Of a stretch of DNA of 64,000 nucleotides, positions 32,101 through 46,456 are shown one piece after another. How positions within the stretch are numbered: the stretch's first letter is position 1; each line of letters starts with the position of its first letter. The notes under the pieces are model-generated. The model was not told where the DNA came from. It made no database searches and saw only the letters and a list, made by a program, of their open reading frames with translations. Where the stretch lies: assembly GCA_946811185.2 (NCBI GenBank), contig OX328102.1, forward strand, positions 62,327,416-62,391,415. Reading direction: 5' to 3'. The DNA is from Hippopus hippopus (lineage: Eukaryota > Mollusca > Bivalvia > Cardiida > Cardiidae). A program made the translations under genes and the position numbers.

Positions 32101-35100
32101 GGGAATACAGCATTTGTTTCTCTCACCGGAAGTTGGTGGACAAAGATGGAAGTCTTCGCCCCATTTATGGACAGCCTCGAATTCACAATGAGGCTCGCAA
32201 GTTCCTCCATAGATAAACAGTTGACAGAAAGAGAGGACACGGCCTGAAAAAACAGCCAACATTTGAATCATGCTCTGAAAAGGGGACTTCATGCATCTGC
32301 AAAACGTATAGATCCATGTCAGCCTGCGCAGTTTGAAAGTCGAAACTTTTTGTTATTTGTGAAATTTATACTTGTCCAGGGATCATATCACCGTATGGTC
32401 CAGTCGGTCGTTAGACAAAATGGTTTTTATTGATCCGTAATTGTGTGACGACTGGCTTGGTATCATGCATTCTGCAGATGTATTAAACCCCTTTTTGCCA
32501 GAGTATGGCTAACCAAATGACCCTTTGTTTAACGATCTTGAGAAAGAAGCTTTTCGTAAACATTAAAAAGTAGATAACTACATGTATGTTAAACATTTAC
32601 CACACAATTCTGAGTTTTGATTTGGAACGGTCTAAAACTTTGTCGTCCGTCAAGAAATTAACGACGAAAGATTTCCAGGGGAAATACTAGATACCGGCTA
32701 TGTTACAACAGTAAAAGAAGAAAAGTTAAAATGGGTTCATATTCTAATAGTTGGTACTTTAATCTTTAAAATTGCGATCAAACTCTGAAGGCTGTCTAGC
32801 TTTTGATACTGAGAAATTTCTACATATATCACTTACGCCACATTGCCTTCACACGATCATTTTTTAGTTTCAATACTTATTATCGCCAGTCGATAGAGTT
32901 ATCTATCTTGGTGTACTCTTGTGCGTATATGGAAAAAAAATGAACACGTCTCGCGAGACAACACGATATCATCGAAACCTACATTGTGCCCGTAGCGTAG
33001 CTATATTGTTAAGAAACCCATGACGGGAAAAGAAAATAAGAAACCATTGCATTAATATTTCTATCAGATTGCGCACATCACAATGAAATGTGCCACCATT
33101 TGTGCGGATGACTGCGTTTAATTGTACTTAACTTATGATAATGCCATTGATTTTTGTTTACATGTGGTCACGGTAATAGGTCTAAACGCGCCTTTGACTT
33201 GAATAGTACCACTAATATTCTATACGTTACTTTTTACAAAAAAATATCCTAAGATATTCTGCAGCAAAATGTAGATGTGAGAACTCGAAAATGAAAAAAG
33301 AACTTTAGTTTCTCAGCAATTTCTTTTACGTTGTCTTTCGCTTTGGTTTAGTTATATAACTTACACAGCTGATAGCTCTTTTAAATCTTTCCAAATTTCC
33401 ACTGTGGTCTTCATTCTTAATTTCTAATGCACATAGAATTATTATAACAAATTTAAACAAAACTACACGAAAAGGTTTCTAAGTAGAACTAAAACCCAAA
33501 AAAAAGTAACAACGGCATCAATTGCCTTCTTTTCTCATATTTTTTTTTAAACATGGTTGAAAAGTGAAATTTCCAGTAGATATGTATTTGAAGATCAATT
33601 GGTGCAAGGAAAGGATTACCCCCCCAAATGGGATTAAACCATATCAATTTGTTAGGGTGCGAATTAGCGTCACAGGGCATCTATTAACGGTAGCAACCCT
33701 AGTTTATTGATGTCATCATTGGACCCACAAATGGGTCCGCAAAGGTCCGCAGGATAAACAAGTCCACGCTTTTTACCAATCGAAAATTGTTATTCATTTA
33801 TTCGAGGCTAATACTATGATGTAGATTTAAAGCCTTACTCAATCTTGCCCTATCTGTACCGAAAAATACAATAACACGCTAAACAAGAATTTACTTCCGA
33901 TCTAGACCATTACCATTCAGATTTGTAGAAATGTCTTTGACCAGTGAAGGTTACAAACACAAAAAAATTGAAATGATTGAAAATTTTCAATTTAAGAAAT
34001 AGAGTACAAATTGTTGGAAAGAGAGCAAATGCTTGTAACAAATATTTTTTTCTAATTTTCAAACGAAGTTTTTGAATGCTGTAAACTGCTGGGAAATATA
34101 GGTTATTTGTACACTAACGGCTAAGTTGATACCTAGAATCAAGTCTGATGGGTTCATTGTGAACATTATTTATCAATGAAAAATCCCTAACGACCAAGAA
34201 TGCTTGCTATTTGGATTATATTTTGTTATCGGATTATCATGGGATACCCTTGACGTTATAAATCATAAATCGGTCAGTGATCTTGGATTTAATGGTATCT
34301 TGAACAGGAATAGTGGTGGATTTAGATTTCTCTTCTGTAATTAATGAACGTATAGAAGTACCTTTTTGAATACAGTTTTGAAATTATTATAAATGTTAAG
34401 ATTTATTACTTTTAATTAATAAACACGTGTCTATCAATCACTAATACATACCTGCAAACACTCCTTTTTTTTTTTTTTTTTTGTCTGCAGGATTTTCTTA
34501 AAAGGCATGAGTTAGATTTACTCTTTATTTCTAACTATTTCTTATATTCAAACCAGTGTTTTACAAAATTTTCGAATAATACATGAACTACATAATCTAT
34601 TTGTTGCTGTATTTGTTTATTTGACTGTAGATGTACATTATATTCTGTATTGTACAAATGTATTTGTCTGTTGACTTGTTATTCATTAGCTTTCGTTTAG
34701 TTTCATATACAGATTCTTTTAAAATGCCTTTTGTATATGAAAAGATTGCTCATAACTCTTTTGTCAGTTTTGTTTTAAAATCTAAATCGCTATTGTCATT
34801 CCATTGTGTCAAGCTCCTATTTAAGTGCACACAATTCCTATACGGTTTCCTCTTATGCTTTATATACTATCATCCTTTTATTACAGTGCTCCTTTTTTCA
34901 AAATTAAAAGTCTGCGATTTGTAACCTAAAATGTATTTTCTCTTGTATTAATGTTTTTTGAAATATTATGCAAAAGAAAATGTTGAAATGAATAACATTG
35001 TCTTGTGCGATAAATGACCTAAGCTTTCGATGCGCCATAAGACAGCATTTATTGTTTATTCATTTATTCGGTCTCATACTCCTCATTTCAGCCATCATTT

Positions 35101-36742
35101 CTATTCCAAAAAAAATGCCAAGAATATTTTGTAATGAACATTAAAAAAACGGAGAGAAAAATACGAGATAGAATGTCAAGATTATCTACTGATTGAGCAA
35201 AGAGTAAATACAGGTAATTATTGTTGTTCAGTCTGGGGGTTTTACGATCATTGAAAGATCCACAAGACTGATAAGTGTACAAAAAATTTCAGAACGAAAG
35301 AACTAAATGATTCATTGAGAAACTATCGTAACATGGGCACTCTTATTATAGCCTACCTCTGGTTTGTGAACGATAAGGTATATTTTTACCGCTATTTATA
35401 CTAAAAATAAATTTAACCACCCTTATAAGATGAACAGGATTATTTTAGCATTTGATGTGTTTTATTTATAGAACATAGTCTAAATTCCGCTCTCCGGATG
35501 AAATTCTAGTATCTTTGATAACCTCTATTTTCGACTAAATAACGAGTTACCTCTTGGAAACAAATTGATGGCAGACAATTTTGAAAATATTAACGTAAAA
35601 TGAGGACAGTTAACAAGAATCAAATCATAATACGTGAATACTTTCAAATGCATCGTGGCAAAATAAAAATTGCTTCTTACGGACAATTTTTGAGTTGCAA
35701 CAGTGTTGTTTTTTTTAAACTCTTTACGAAACGACAAAATTTTACACTTGTCCAAACAGAAGGAGCTTTTAAACAACAAATCAAATATGACTGGATTTGT
35801 TTTCGAATGGTTAGAAACATTGTTAGAAAAGGGGGAAATGCTCGTTACCAGCATTCTATATTTTTTGCACAATGTTTTCAAAAGTCTAATTTCCAAGGGT
35901 CGTTAAAACTCGGTATAGTGTGTTAAAAGTCGTCTGCGGCGTAGGTAAAAAAGTAGTTCGCAGAAGGTAATTTAATATTCTATTGTACAACAGCTTTCAT
36001 CGTAAAGTCCCCGCCCTGTAGACCAACTCTATTATCACTTGTCGAGATATTTGGCTTCAATTTCACCTTCAAGGTTGTCTAGATCTTCTACGACTTATTT
36101 TTTTCGTTTGGCGGTATTTATTTTTATGTTGTTTTTCTCCCAAACTAACCCTTTCATATAACTCAATTTTTATACTATTGTTTAGCATATGACCAGATGT
36201 ACACGAGGCATTGCTACTTTTCTTGTTCCCGCCAAGAAATATACCATACAATAATGATAATATGTTATGATTATTATTATCATCATCATCATCAAACTGT
36301 CTATAACCGGAAATACCAAGTGCTAGTACTTAGGATAAAGGATGAATTTGTCCTTCTACAAACTTCATAATTGTAGATAAAATCAACAAATGAAAACTTA
36401 AAACTGCTGATGATCTGCGTAATAGTTTTCATCTCTGAAATTTATTTTGGAGTTTGATTTCGAACGGACTTTGCGTAATTTATGAATACACCATGATGCA
36501 ATATTGCGCGTACCTGTTTGCTTGTACTTTCAAGAAAGAAATTACGCAAGAATTATTCGGTTTTTTTTTTTTCTAGTTATCAAAAGCTTAAAAAATGAAT
36601 TATCATTTCAATGACATCTGATGCTGTTTTATTTCATGTTACAATGTTTATCAGATGATAACATCCCATTATATTTAGAAATAGATATTAAATACAGACA
36701 TTAAGGGGGAGGGGGGGTTGTCAAAAAGAGCATATATGATTT

Positions 36743-36774
<32 letters not shown>

Positions 36775-39700
36775 TGTCAGCATTCGCCCTGTATGAACCC
36801 AAGATAAAAGATATACCACACAATCCCGTGCGCTTTCAATTAGGACAAGTCAAGAATTTTGTCTTCTCGTTTAGATTTTAATTGTTCAACTGTATTCAAA
36901 GACGGTACGTAGTTACACACATTTGAAAATTTCAATCTAGACGATTTCATAGGGTCCAAGGACGTTATTGTTGAAATTTCTGTAAGATCGACAATCGTAT
37001 GCTATATTTATCTCAGAGGCGTACTTATATCCAAAATTTATTTTTTTGTTAAATAATAGCGAGTCATACTTGAACTTTATCGTATTCATATATGTTTTTC
37101 TTCATTTCTTATTTGAAGTACATGTATATGGACTCTTGGTTTTAAAAAAATGAATATAAGGTATCTAACCCGTCTAAACAAATTGTGATGACCTTCGATA
37201 TCTTTCAGATATAGCTCTTACCATACATAAATGAGGTATGCCCTGTGAAAAGGGGTTTTAATGAATCTGCAAAAACTATCGATTCAGGTCAACCTGCAGG
37301 TCGCACAGGCTGATCTTGGTCGAAACTTTTCGCTATTTGTAAACTTTATGCACTTCAAATGACAAGTCTGCCTCAGGGCTCAGCCAGTTGTTAGACAAAA
37401 TGACTTTTATGCATTTATAATTAAGTGATGACTTTGATTAGTATTATGCATTAAGGGGCTGCCTTATTACCCTTTTTTGCAAGAGTATGGCTCAAATATT
37501 AGTTCTTCCTCTTCTTCTTCTTCTTCTGAACGGTTACTTGATATTTCGGCGCCTCTTTATAAAAAAAAAAAATTCCATGGGTACTCCTCATGATATGAAT
37601 CATTAATAAAGAATTCTTCAAAGCACATATTAAAAATATGGTAAATCACTCTGGGGTAGAGGTTTTCCAAGACGAAGTAAAAATATCGTAAACACTGCGG
37701 GAAATAAAGTACAACTACCTCCAATTAACGCTCGAATCTACAAAATCTTCATGCTATTTAAGAACGTAGAAATGCCATCAAAGAAGAAATAAAACACCAC
37801 GCCGGAAATTGTATGAGTAATTTATAGATAAGACGGAAAAATGAAAATCATTATTGAAGAGTTCAAATTGGTCTCTGTCCTCTGCTTACAGTATATATGG
37901 CATACAACATGCGAAAAGGGGCATTGGGACATTTGCATACAGTGTCGTCCCGGATCAGCCTGCGCAATCCGCATGGACTAATCCGAAACAACACTTTTCG
38001 TTTTTATGTAATTTTCTGTTTTGCGCAAGTCTGCTGTTGGAAAAAATCTAATGTAGTCGTAAAGTGCCGTCTCGGATTAGCCTGCGCGGACTGCACAGGC
38101 TGATCCGAGACGACACTTTACGCAAATGTCCGACTGTCCCTTTTCGCGTGTTGTCGGCCTTATTGTACCTTAACGGTAAACCTTGTAGGAACAAAAATAT
38201 TTACTTTTGTTCTGTGAAAAAGGGGGTTTAATGTATCTGCAAAAAGTATCTACCTGGGTAGAAACTTTTTACCATTTGCAATTTTCTGCATTTCAAAGGA
38301 CTAGTCTACCTCATTATTTAGTCGATTGTTACATAAAATGGATCTTATGGTTATGTAACATAATAAAGATACATAGAATCCATGATTATGGGATGTCTTG
38401 CTTGGAAAAATGCATCACAGGGATGCTGTTAATCTCCTTTTTTCAGGATTCATTTCAGTTATTTCTAATCTAAATAACAACAATGATTCCAAAGTTATTC
38501 TGAAAGAGCTGTATTATTATTTTCATTGAGAAAACTGGACTAGATCTATAATAATGTACTTTAGTATCAAATCTGCATAAAGATAGATTGTGACATTTTT
38601 TTTAAGAAAGTTGCTGTTGTTGCTTTTTTTGTAACCGAAGAATCACTAGGACATAACTTTTTCTCTTTAGCTGGGGGATAAAACAACACTTTCATCACAT
38701 AACAACCCCTGCTTTCAGTGTAATATGCCCATTACCAATTTTCTTATCTTACACACGTTTGATATCACGATTGTGTGACGTCATTTTTGACGTCACTTTG
38801 TACGTATTTCATAGAAGTGAATGAGTTTTATGGATATTAGCGCCGGTGCATCTTTAGATGGTTTTCAATCTTCTGATCTATAATTTATGAAATATTGTTA
38901 TGTGATATAGGAATCTGACATTTATTTGGCGTTTGATATAAATTTTGATTAAATTCGTAAAAAAAATGGTTATTAAGCTTGCCAAAGGCTCGTTTAATAA
39001 CACTTTCCCTAGATTCGTTTAATAGAAGTCTATCTCAAACACCAACTCATTTCAGATCCTCCATATATTATTAAAAACAAGAAATATCTTTTTTTAAGAA
39101 CCGACGGCTTAGGAGGTCTTGTAATCTTAAAATTGAAACTCTTTTGTTGTTCAATATAAACAGAAGTCATGGAGAGTAAACTCCACCAGCGATTGCCTCT
39201 TTTGCTCGTTATTTTGTAGTTGAACGTGAAATTTTGAGGTAAATCTTTTTTTTTTTTTTTTTTAAGATTACATGTTGAACAAGGAGGATTTGCCGCTAAA
39301 ATGGATGTGGCTAAAATTTCATGTAAATTAACGGAAATAGGTTATATGTCATAAATTTGCCTTCAAAAAAAAGGCCCGCATAACAAACATAGCCAACATT
39401 TTCGTCCAACCGCAAATTACTGTTTATTCATTCCAGCATATCGGTACAGTGAAGTAGGTCAAAACTCTACGTAGTCAGCTTCACCGAAAAAAATGGACAC
39501 TTCTCCTGTTTTCTGCATAATAAAAAAAAATGGATACTTCTTTCGTTTTCTACTAAATAAATCAAAGTACTGAAAGTACTAATAGAAGGTGATGGCAGAA
39601 ATATGCTACCAGACAGTAAACTATTTCATTAAAACTTCATTCATCTAACGGCTGACAACATTTTTCCTAACATTGATAGCATTATTTCATAACTATTTTC

Positions 39701-42700
39701 CATAAGATCGTGTATCTAAGCGTTTATTTTGCATGCAGCTTTAGGTGTTAGGAAAAGTGGTTTCAGGTCTTATGACAGTTGTTGGGCTTTCTTTTTGAGT
39801 GGTTTGGGGTGTTTCTCTTTGTCAATCAGACTTTACAATATAGAACATTTTAAAGCAGCGAAATGAGGCCTATTTTAAATCTAGAGCTAATTTTATGACA
39901 TTTCAATGTTTGTCTAATTGGCTTGCACAATTTTTCAATCCACATGTTATTTTCATATATCAAACGACACAGACGCGTCTGTTTATTGATCTATGAGGAT
40001 CTATAAATTTGTCTTGACGCAGTGATTCGTCGTAGCAGGATTTCAGTTTGACAGTTGATATTAGAAGGAGAGACCTGATAGGTCATCATAATCTAAAGTT
40101 GGACACTTTTTATGTTTTCTACGTAATAAAAAATCGTCACTTCTTACGTTTTTTACATCATAATTAGTGGACACTCATTATGTTTTCTACAGAATAAAAA
40201 TAGACACTTCTTTCGCTTTCTATATCACAATGAATGGACACTTCTCACGTTTTCAACATCATAATAGTTGGACAATCCTTATGTATTCCACAAAATATAA
40301 AAAAGGAGACTTCTAAGGTTTTCTACATAATAAAGAATGGAAACTTTTTACGTTTTCCATATCATAATAAATGGACGCTCCTATTTTTTTCTACATAATA
40401 AAGATGGACACTTCTAAAGTTTTCTACATAATAAAATATTGACTCTTCTTAAGTTTTCCACATGATAAAATGGACACTTCATAAGTTGACTACGTGATAA
40501 AAAATGGATATGCCTTACGTTTTCTACATGCTAAAAAATGGACACTTCTTAAATTTTCCACATGATAAAAAGCTGACACTTCTTAAGATTTCTACATAAT
40601 AAAAAATGGTCACTTCTCACGTTTTCTACTTCATAATAAATGGACACTCATTATGTTTTCTACAAAATAAAAATAGACACTTTTTTTGCTTTCTGCATCA
40701 TAATAGATAGACACTTCTAATGTATTCAACATCACAATAGTTAGACATTCCTAATGTATTCTACAAAATATTTAAAAAAAAAAAGAGGATTACTTAAGTT
40801 TTCTACATTATAATAAATGGACACTTCTTACGTTTTCAGCATCATAATAGTTGGACGATCCTTATGTATTCTACGGGGTCCTGTACGGCTCAGTGGTTAG
40901 GTGTAGGACTCGTGACCTGGAGGTCCCGGGCTCGAGCCTCACTGGCTCCACTGGGCCTTTCACAGGAGTGTCCTTAGGCAAAACACTTCAACTAGGACTG
41001 AAATAATGTTGAAAGCGGCGTAAAAAACCATTCAAACAAACAAAATTTTGTTTTCTACAAAGTGTTTAAAAGAAAAGAGGATTCCTTAAGTTTTCTACAT
41101 AATAAAGAATGGAAACTTTTTACGTTTTCCATATCATAATAAATGCATGCTCCTAATGCTTTCTACATAATAAAGATGGACACTTTTTAAGTTTTCTACA
41201 TGATAAAAAATTGACACATCTTATGTTTTCTACATCATGAAAAATGGACACTCCTTATGTTTTCTACATAATAAAAATGGACACGTCTTAATGTTTCTAC
41301 ATGTTTGTGTTTCTTTCTGTATCTTAGTTTTAGATCCAACTTTAAGCGAATCAAAATTATCAAGTTATTGTAAAGATTTTCAAAAACTTGCAAAACGAAA
41401 TCTGCTTGTATGTCACTTTATTTCCGTTTTCAGAAGAAAATGCAGGGCTGATACTTTCAAAAGTTTGTAAAGACGAAACGAATTCATTTATTTGAAAAAA
41501 GAGAAAACGCAAGAATTTTTTTTTAGATTTAATCTAATAAAACATACGTAAAAGCAGGTTGAACTTCAAAGCCTCGAGTATTCTTCTCTTCTCTTTCTTG
41601 ACATGTATCATATTTAGTGAAAGAACACGGCTTTTGCGGTGACCTAAACGTCATTACTTTGGTTGCTGATTTCCTTGTAATTGTTGGGATTTTTTTAAAC
41701 AAGCTTTGATCACTAGAATATTCCTTTTTGACGATATAAGTATGTTAGAATCAACCTGGTAGGTTTGTATTGGTGACGAAGAGGTCGTTGTAACATTTGG
41801 AACAGTTTGGGCGTACAACGGATATGTTGTTATAGTTGGGATTTTTTTAAAACCAGCTTTGAAAACTAGATTAGTCTTTGTGGACGATACATGTATACGT
41901 ATGTTAGAATGATCATGGTAAGTTGAAATTGATGACAAAAAGGCTATTGCATAATTAAAAACAGTCTGGCACGCACACTCAAGTAACGGACTTCGGCATC
42001 GAAATCGGTCAATTTAACTATATATAGTATTATGATTAAATTGCAAAATTTCGCACCGTCATCTTTAATTTATTTGTGTTATATACTACTTTTATCATGC
42101 TTTTCGGTAGTTTATGGGAAAATAATGGTAGATAAAGTTTGACCATTTCGCCGTTTCGACCAGTGAAATTTACCGATTTGACTCAACGGTACGAAACTAC
42201 TCAGATTCTTGTACCATGTTCGTAACTTCACCCTTTCAAACGCATCAGACTTGTTTCAGACAGTGATAAATCGAGTCATCTTCAAAATAAAAAATCTACA
42301 TGTTTATTAATCCTGTTAAATTCAGGTTTATGCGTGTTGTTGATTTGTTGTGTCACTTCGAATGTAAATAAATGGCGGAGACTAATAACATTATCGCGGA
42401 AGGATCTATTTGGTACCGGGAAGATTAAAGCTTAAAAAATGTTAATTTGAAAATAGATTATCATGTGGGAGATAGGCCACAGGAAATAACCGGAAAAGAC
42501 TATACTGGACTTTGATTAAAGTCCAAACAATAAGGGGGTTAGAAACATGAAATAAATAGAATATTTGTCAATGTATTTTTTTATCTTACGGTGAAAGATC
42601 GATATTTATTTCAACTCGTGAACATAATCGGTAATATTTTCACGAGTCGTGTATGATGCTCATGAGATAAAATAAAATCATCGAAAAAAAAACAAGTATC

Positions 42701-45700
42701 CTTTATACATGTATTTTGCACACATTGAATAGTTTATAAAAAAAAAAAAAAGGTATTCTGAATTTCAAATGTACAGAACTTTATTATCCCATTCTTACAT
42801 AGGAAGGTAAACTGCGCATACATTCTGCGCAAGGTAAGGATTGGTACTTTTCTAGAATTGTGCTACGAAAATAGGAATTTCAACAAGAAATAATCGTAGA
42901 TAACATATCGACATATTTTTATATATGTAAGACCATTTTTAATGGTGTAAAAAACATGTGTTAAGCAGGCACCGATAACTAACAAATTCTTGGGTTACTG
43001 CAACATAAAATCTCATTCTTAACATAAATAAAAACTTCTATACTAAATTTGCACACACCACACACAATTAATTCTCATGCTTCAGAGTATTTTGACATAG
43101 ACATATATTATTATTGATTTCTATTTCATTTTAACAGAGGAGTGAAAAAATATTTACTCTTAAAAACATAGCATCTACTTTAAAGACTTTTACTTTAACG
43201 CAAGATTTAACTTAGCCTTTTGAATGCCGGCTTTAACTTAGCCTTTTGAATGCCGGCTTTAACTTACCCTTTTGAATGCCGGCTGCATTCTTAGATCCTC
43301 TTGCAGAAAGTGTAAATCAAGATCAAACTGGTCAGTAGGTCAGTAGGTGAGAACAGTATAGAAATTATACTCGTAGTCTAACATTCCAAATTTGTTCGGA
43401 TAGGTCACCGACATTTAAGATTGTGATCATGGACTGAATCTTCTCGTTTGTTTTAATAGTTTTAACAATTACCTTCATTTAAAACGAGAAGATCACTTTA
43501 GTCGAAACTGACATCTAACTCTCAAATGATGCAATCTCTATTTATACACTTGACATGTGTCTTTGAGCTTTATTTCTAGATAAATCGCATAATGTTAATA
43601 GAAGTAATGAAGTTTACTTGGCGGCTTTTTTTTTTTTTTAGATTGAACTACATGTACATTTATCTTTAAAGTGTATGTAAATAGTATAAACCGATGGTAA
43701 ATATGCATGGTTGCGAAAATAACCAATAAACAGGGACAGTCAAAACTTTTAGCTCTGTAGGAGCTGAGATGATGCTGTCTCCTTTCATTTCCTTTATGAA
43801 TAAAGCTAATTTATATCACCATTGCCGTCTTTGAACACGAAAATCCTGACAAAGTTTGAGCACTGAACGCTCTGAAGTTAAACCCTTTTTTGCCTAAAAA
43901 TCGTTCTCGTTGACGTCTGCCTCAAACGCCAGTTAGTTTTGCAATGTTTAAAATAACGTGTTCACCGGTTGAAATTGTTTTCCTATTTAAATGCCAAATT
44001 AAATATTTCCAGCTTTGTTTAAATAGTATTTTGGACAACGAATGGACTATACAAGATACCTTCGTAGATTAAACGTTACCAGGTCTACACAAATTGATAA
44101 ATGAGTTTTCACTAAAGATTTTCTAAGGGAAATCAGAAAAAGAAACAAACAGTTTCCCAAGTTTCCAATTTTCTTACTTACCGTATCAGCTTGGTGTAGA
44201 TAGGTAGTAAACCAATTTATTTGATGCTTTTCGGTAGTTTATGGTGGATTATGATATGTCATGATTATGACCAGTGAAAAATACCGATTTCATATTTTCT
44301 AACTCTTCAATTGAAGGCGGAAACAGTAGTTCCCGCGAACAAGTTACATGTAAACAACTCCTGCGATTCAACCAGATGGAAATATGACGTAATTAACGTG
44401 CATTTATCCTATAGTTCTTGCGCTTTACATAATATTGTACTTTGTTGTTTATGTGAGGGGTACGCCACGGGGAATTACAGGAAACAACTGTGCTGAATTT
44501 TGATGAAAATTTAAACAAAAAAGGGGTCAGAAGCATGAAATAAACATATTTTTTTTTTTTTTTTTTTGAAAGACGGAACTTATTTCATCGAGTGAACATC
44601 ATCGGTAATATTTTCATGAGTGGCGCAGCCAAAATAACAACCGAAAAAAAATAAATATTCCTTATTTCTTTGTTAGAGTTCTTTTTTCTTCGTTTAAGCT
44701 GGTCCGTGTCACTCTTTCAACGCACAAGTACTTGTCAGTTAATACTATATTTGTAGTATCTTACCATATAAATTTTGAGAGACCACATATCTTAGACACG
44801 CATGCACTAAACTTTTATTTTATGAAGGATAAAGAGTAACCAACAACTTTCGAGTACACGTACAGTATACGCCAATAATCAGATATTCCACAGACACTTT
44901 TCCTACTTAAACTAATACTGTTATTTGAAAAATAAAAATTATTAAAAATCGTGACATACTTAACGATTTATCCTAGGGACAATATTAAAGCGGCATGTTG
45001 CTTTTTGATATCTTAAAATCAACAATGCAAATAAAATGCAATTAGCAAATAAAAGCATCCAGCACTTTTTTCTCTAAAAGCGTTGTGAAATGATACTTTG
45101 CAACAAAGTTACTTGTATTGTTTCGTTGGAATATATTCAATAAGTATGATAAGTCATTGATTTTTGATTCTCTAGAGTCTTGAAAGCTTCAGTTTTGCTG
45201 CTTGTGTACTCTCTCTATACCTCTTTCTCTATACTTTTTCGCGGTTTCTGGTTCCGGGGTTTTTATCACGTCAAGTTTAGTAAATATCAGCCAGATCGTA
45301 CCTATCTGGCTTCAAGAATCTGTCAAGCCTGGATTTAAACTGTGTCACTGTTTCACTAGAAACAATATCTTCAATCAATGAATTCCACTCGTTGATACAT
45401 CGGATATGAAAACTATTCATTCTTAAAGATTTTTGGCATCTTGGTTACTTAATTCTATAAATGTGACCTCTTGCGCAGTTGATGTTAAACTCGAAAAATT
45501 CACCTGGCTTCAAATCTTCAAAACCATTTACTATTTTATACAGTTGTATCAAATTATAGCGTTTTCGTTTACAGTACATTTTTGGAAGATTTAACCTTTC
45601 CAGTCCTTCGCTATAACGTAAACTTTTAAACTCTGATAATGAAAATGTTGGTTACCAGCGTTTTCTCCATTTCCCCATATGTTTTCAAAAGCCTGTTTGT

Positions 45701-46399
45701 TAGGGTCGTTAAAACCCGGGATTGTGTTGTGAAGAGTTAACTGCTGAACAACCATTGCTGTATGAAAATCATTATATTTTTAGCTGTCTAAATAATATTA
45801 TCAAATATTGAAAGTACTACATCTATATTACATCGTGGTCGAACGTGCATGAATTTATAATATTATTATTATTATTATCATTATTATTATTATTATTATT
45901 ATTATTTAAAGTAGATCTAAGTGGATGAATATATGCAGGGCAAAAAGGAAAACACGATATTTATCTCAGTCATACACCTAACATTATAATTATGCATTAT
46001 TACTAAACATTGCACTTATTCTTGGCAAAAATTATCATTTTATACACATAATGAACTAAAAGTTCTTCTCTCAGAAAAATGTTAAAAAATAATGTAAAAT
46101 AATATAACTAAGGCTTTTGAATTAACGATAATAAAAGTAATAAATCTTAGGCTGCTGAGCACGACTCACTGACCTATGTGGACAGCGCAGATCAAGATCA
46201 GACTGCACAGAACGTGCAGTCTGATCTTGATCTACGCTGTCCGGTAAGGAGATATCTTTTTTCCCCAAAAATAGCTTTGAAATAGCAAAATTTGGGTTTC
46301 TACCATCAGCTTGAAGTTTAGTAGAAGCTGTAGAAGTTGTCAAAGTAGTATTTGTATAAAGCAGTAGTGGGAGCAACGACAACTACCACAATAATAACA

Positions 46400-46456
<57 letters not shown>

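Noticed and set aside
34631..34924. 97-residue hydrophobic ORF resembling a membrane protein
   Set aside because: Composition follows from TTT/TTA-rich intron sequence; no conserved motif and no splice context.
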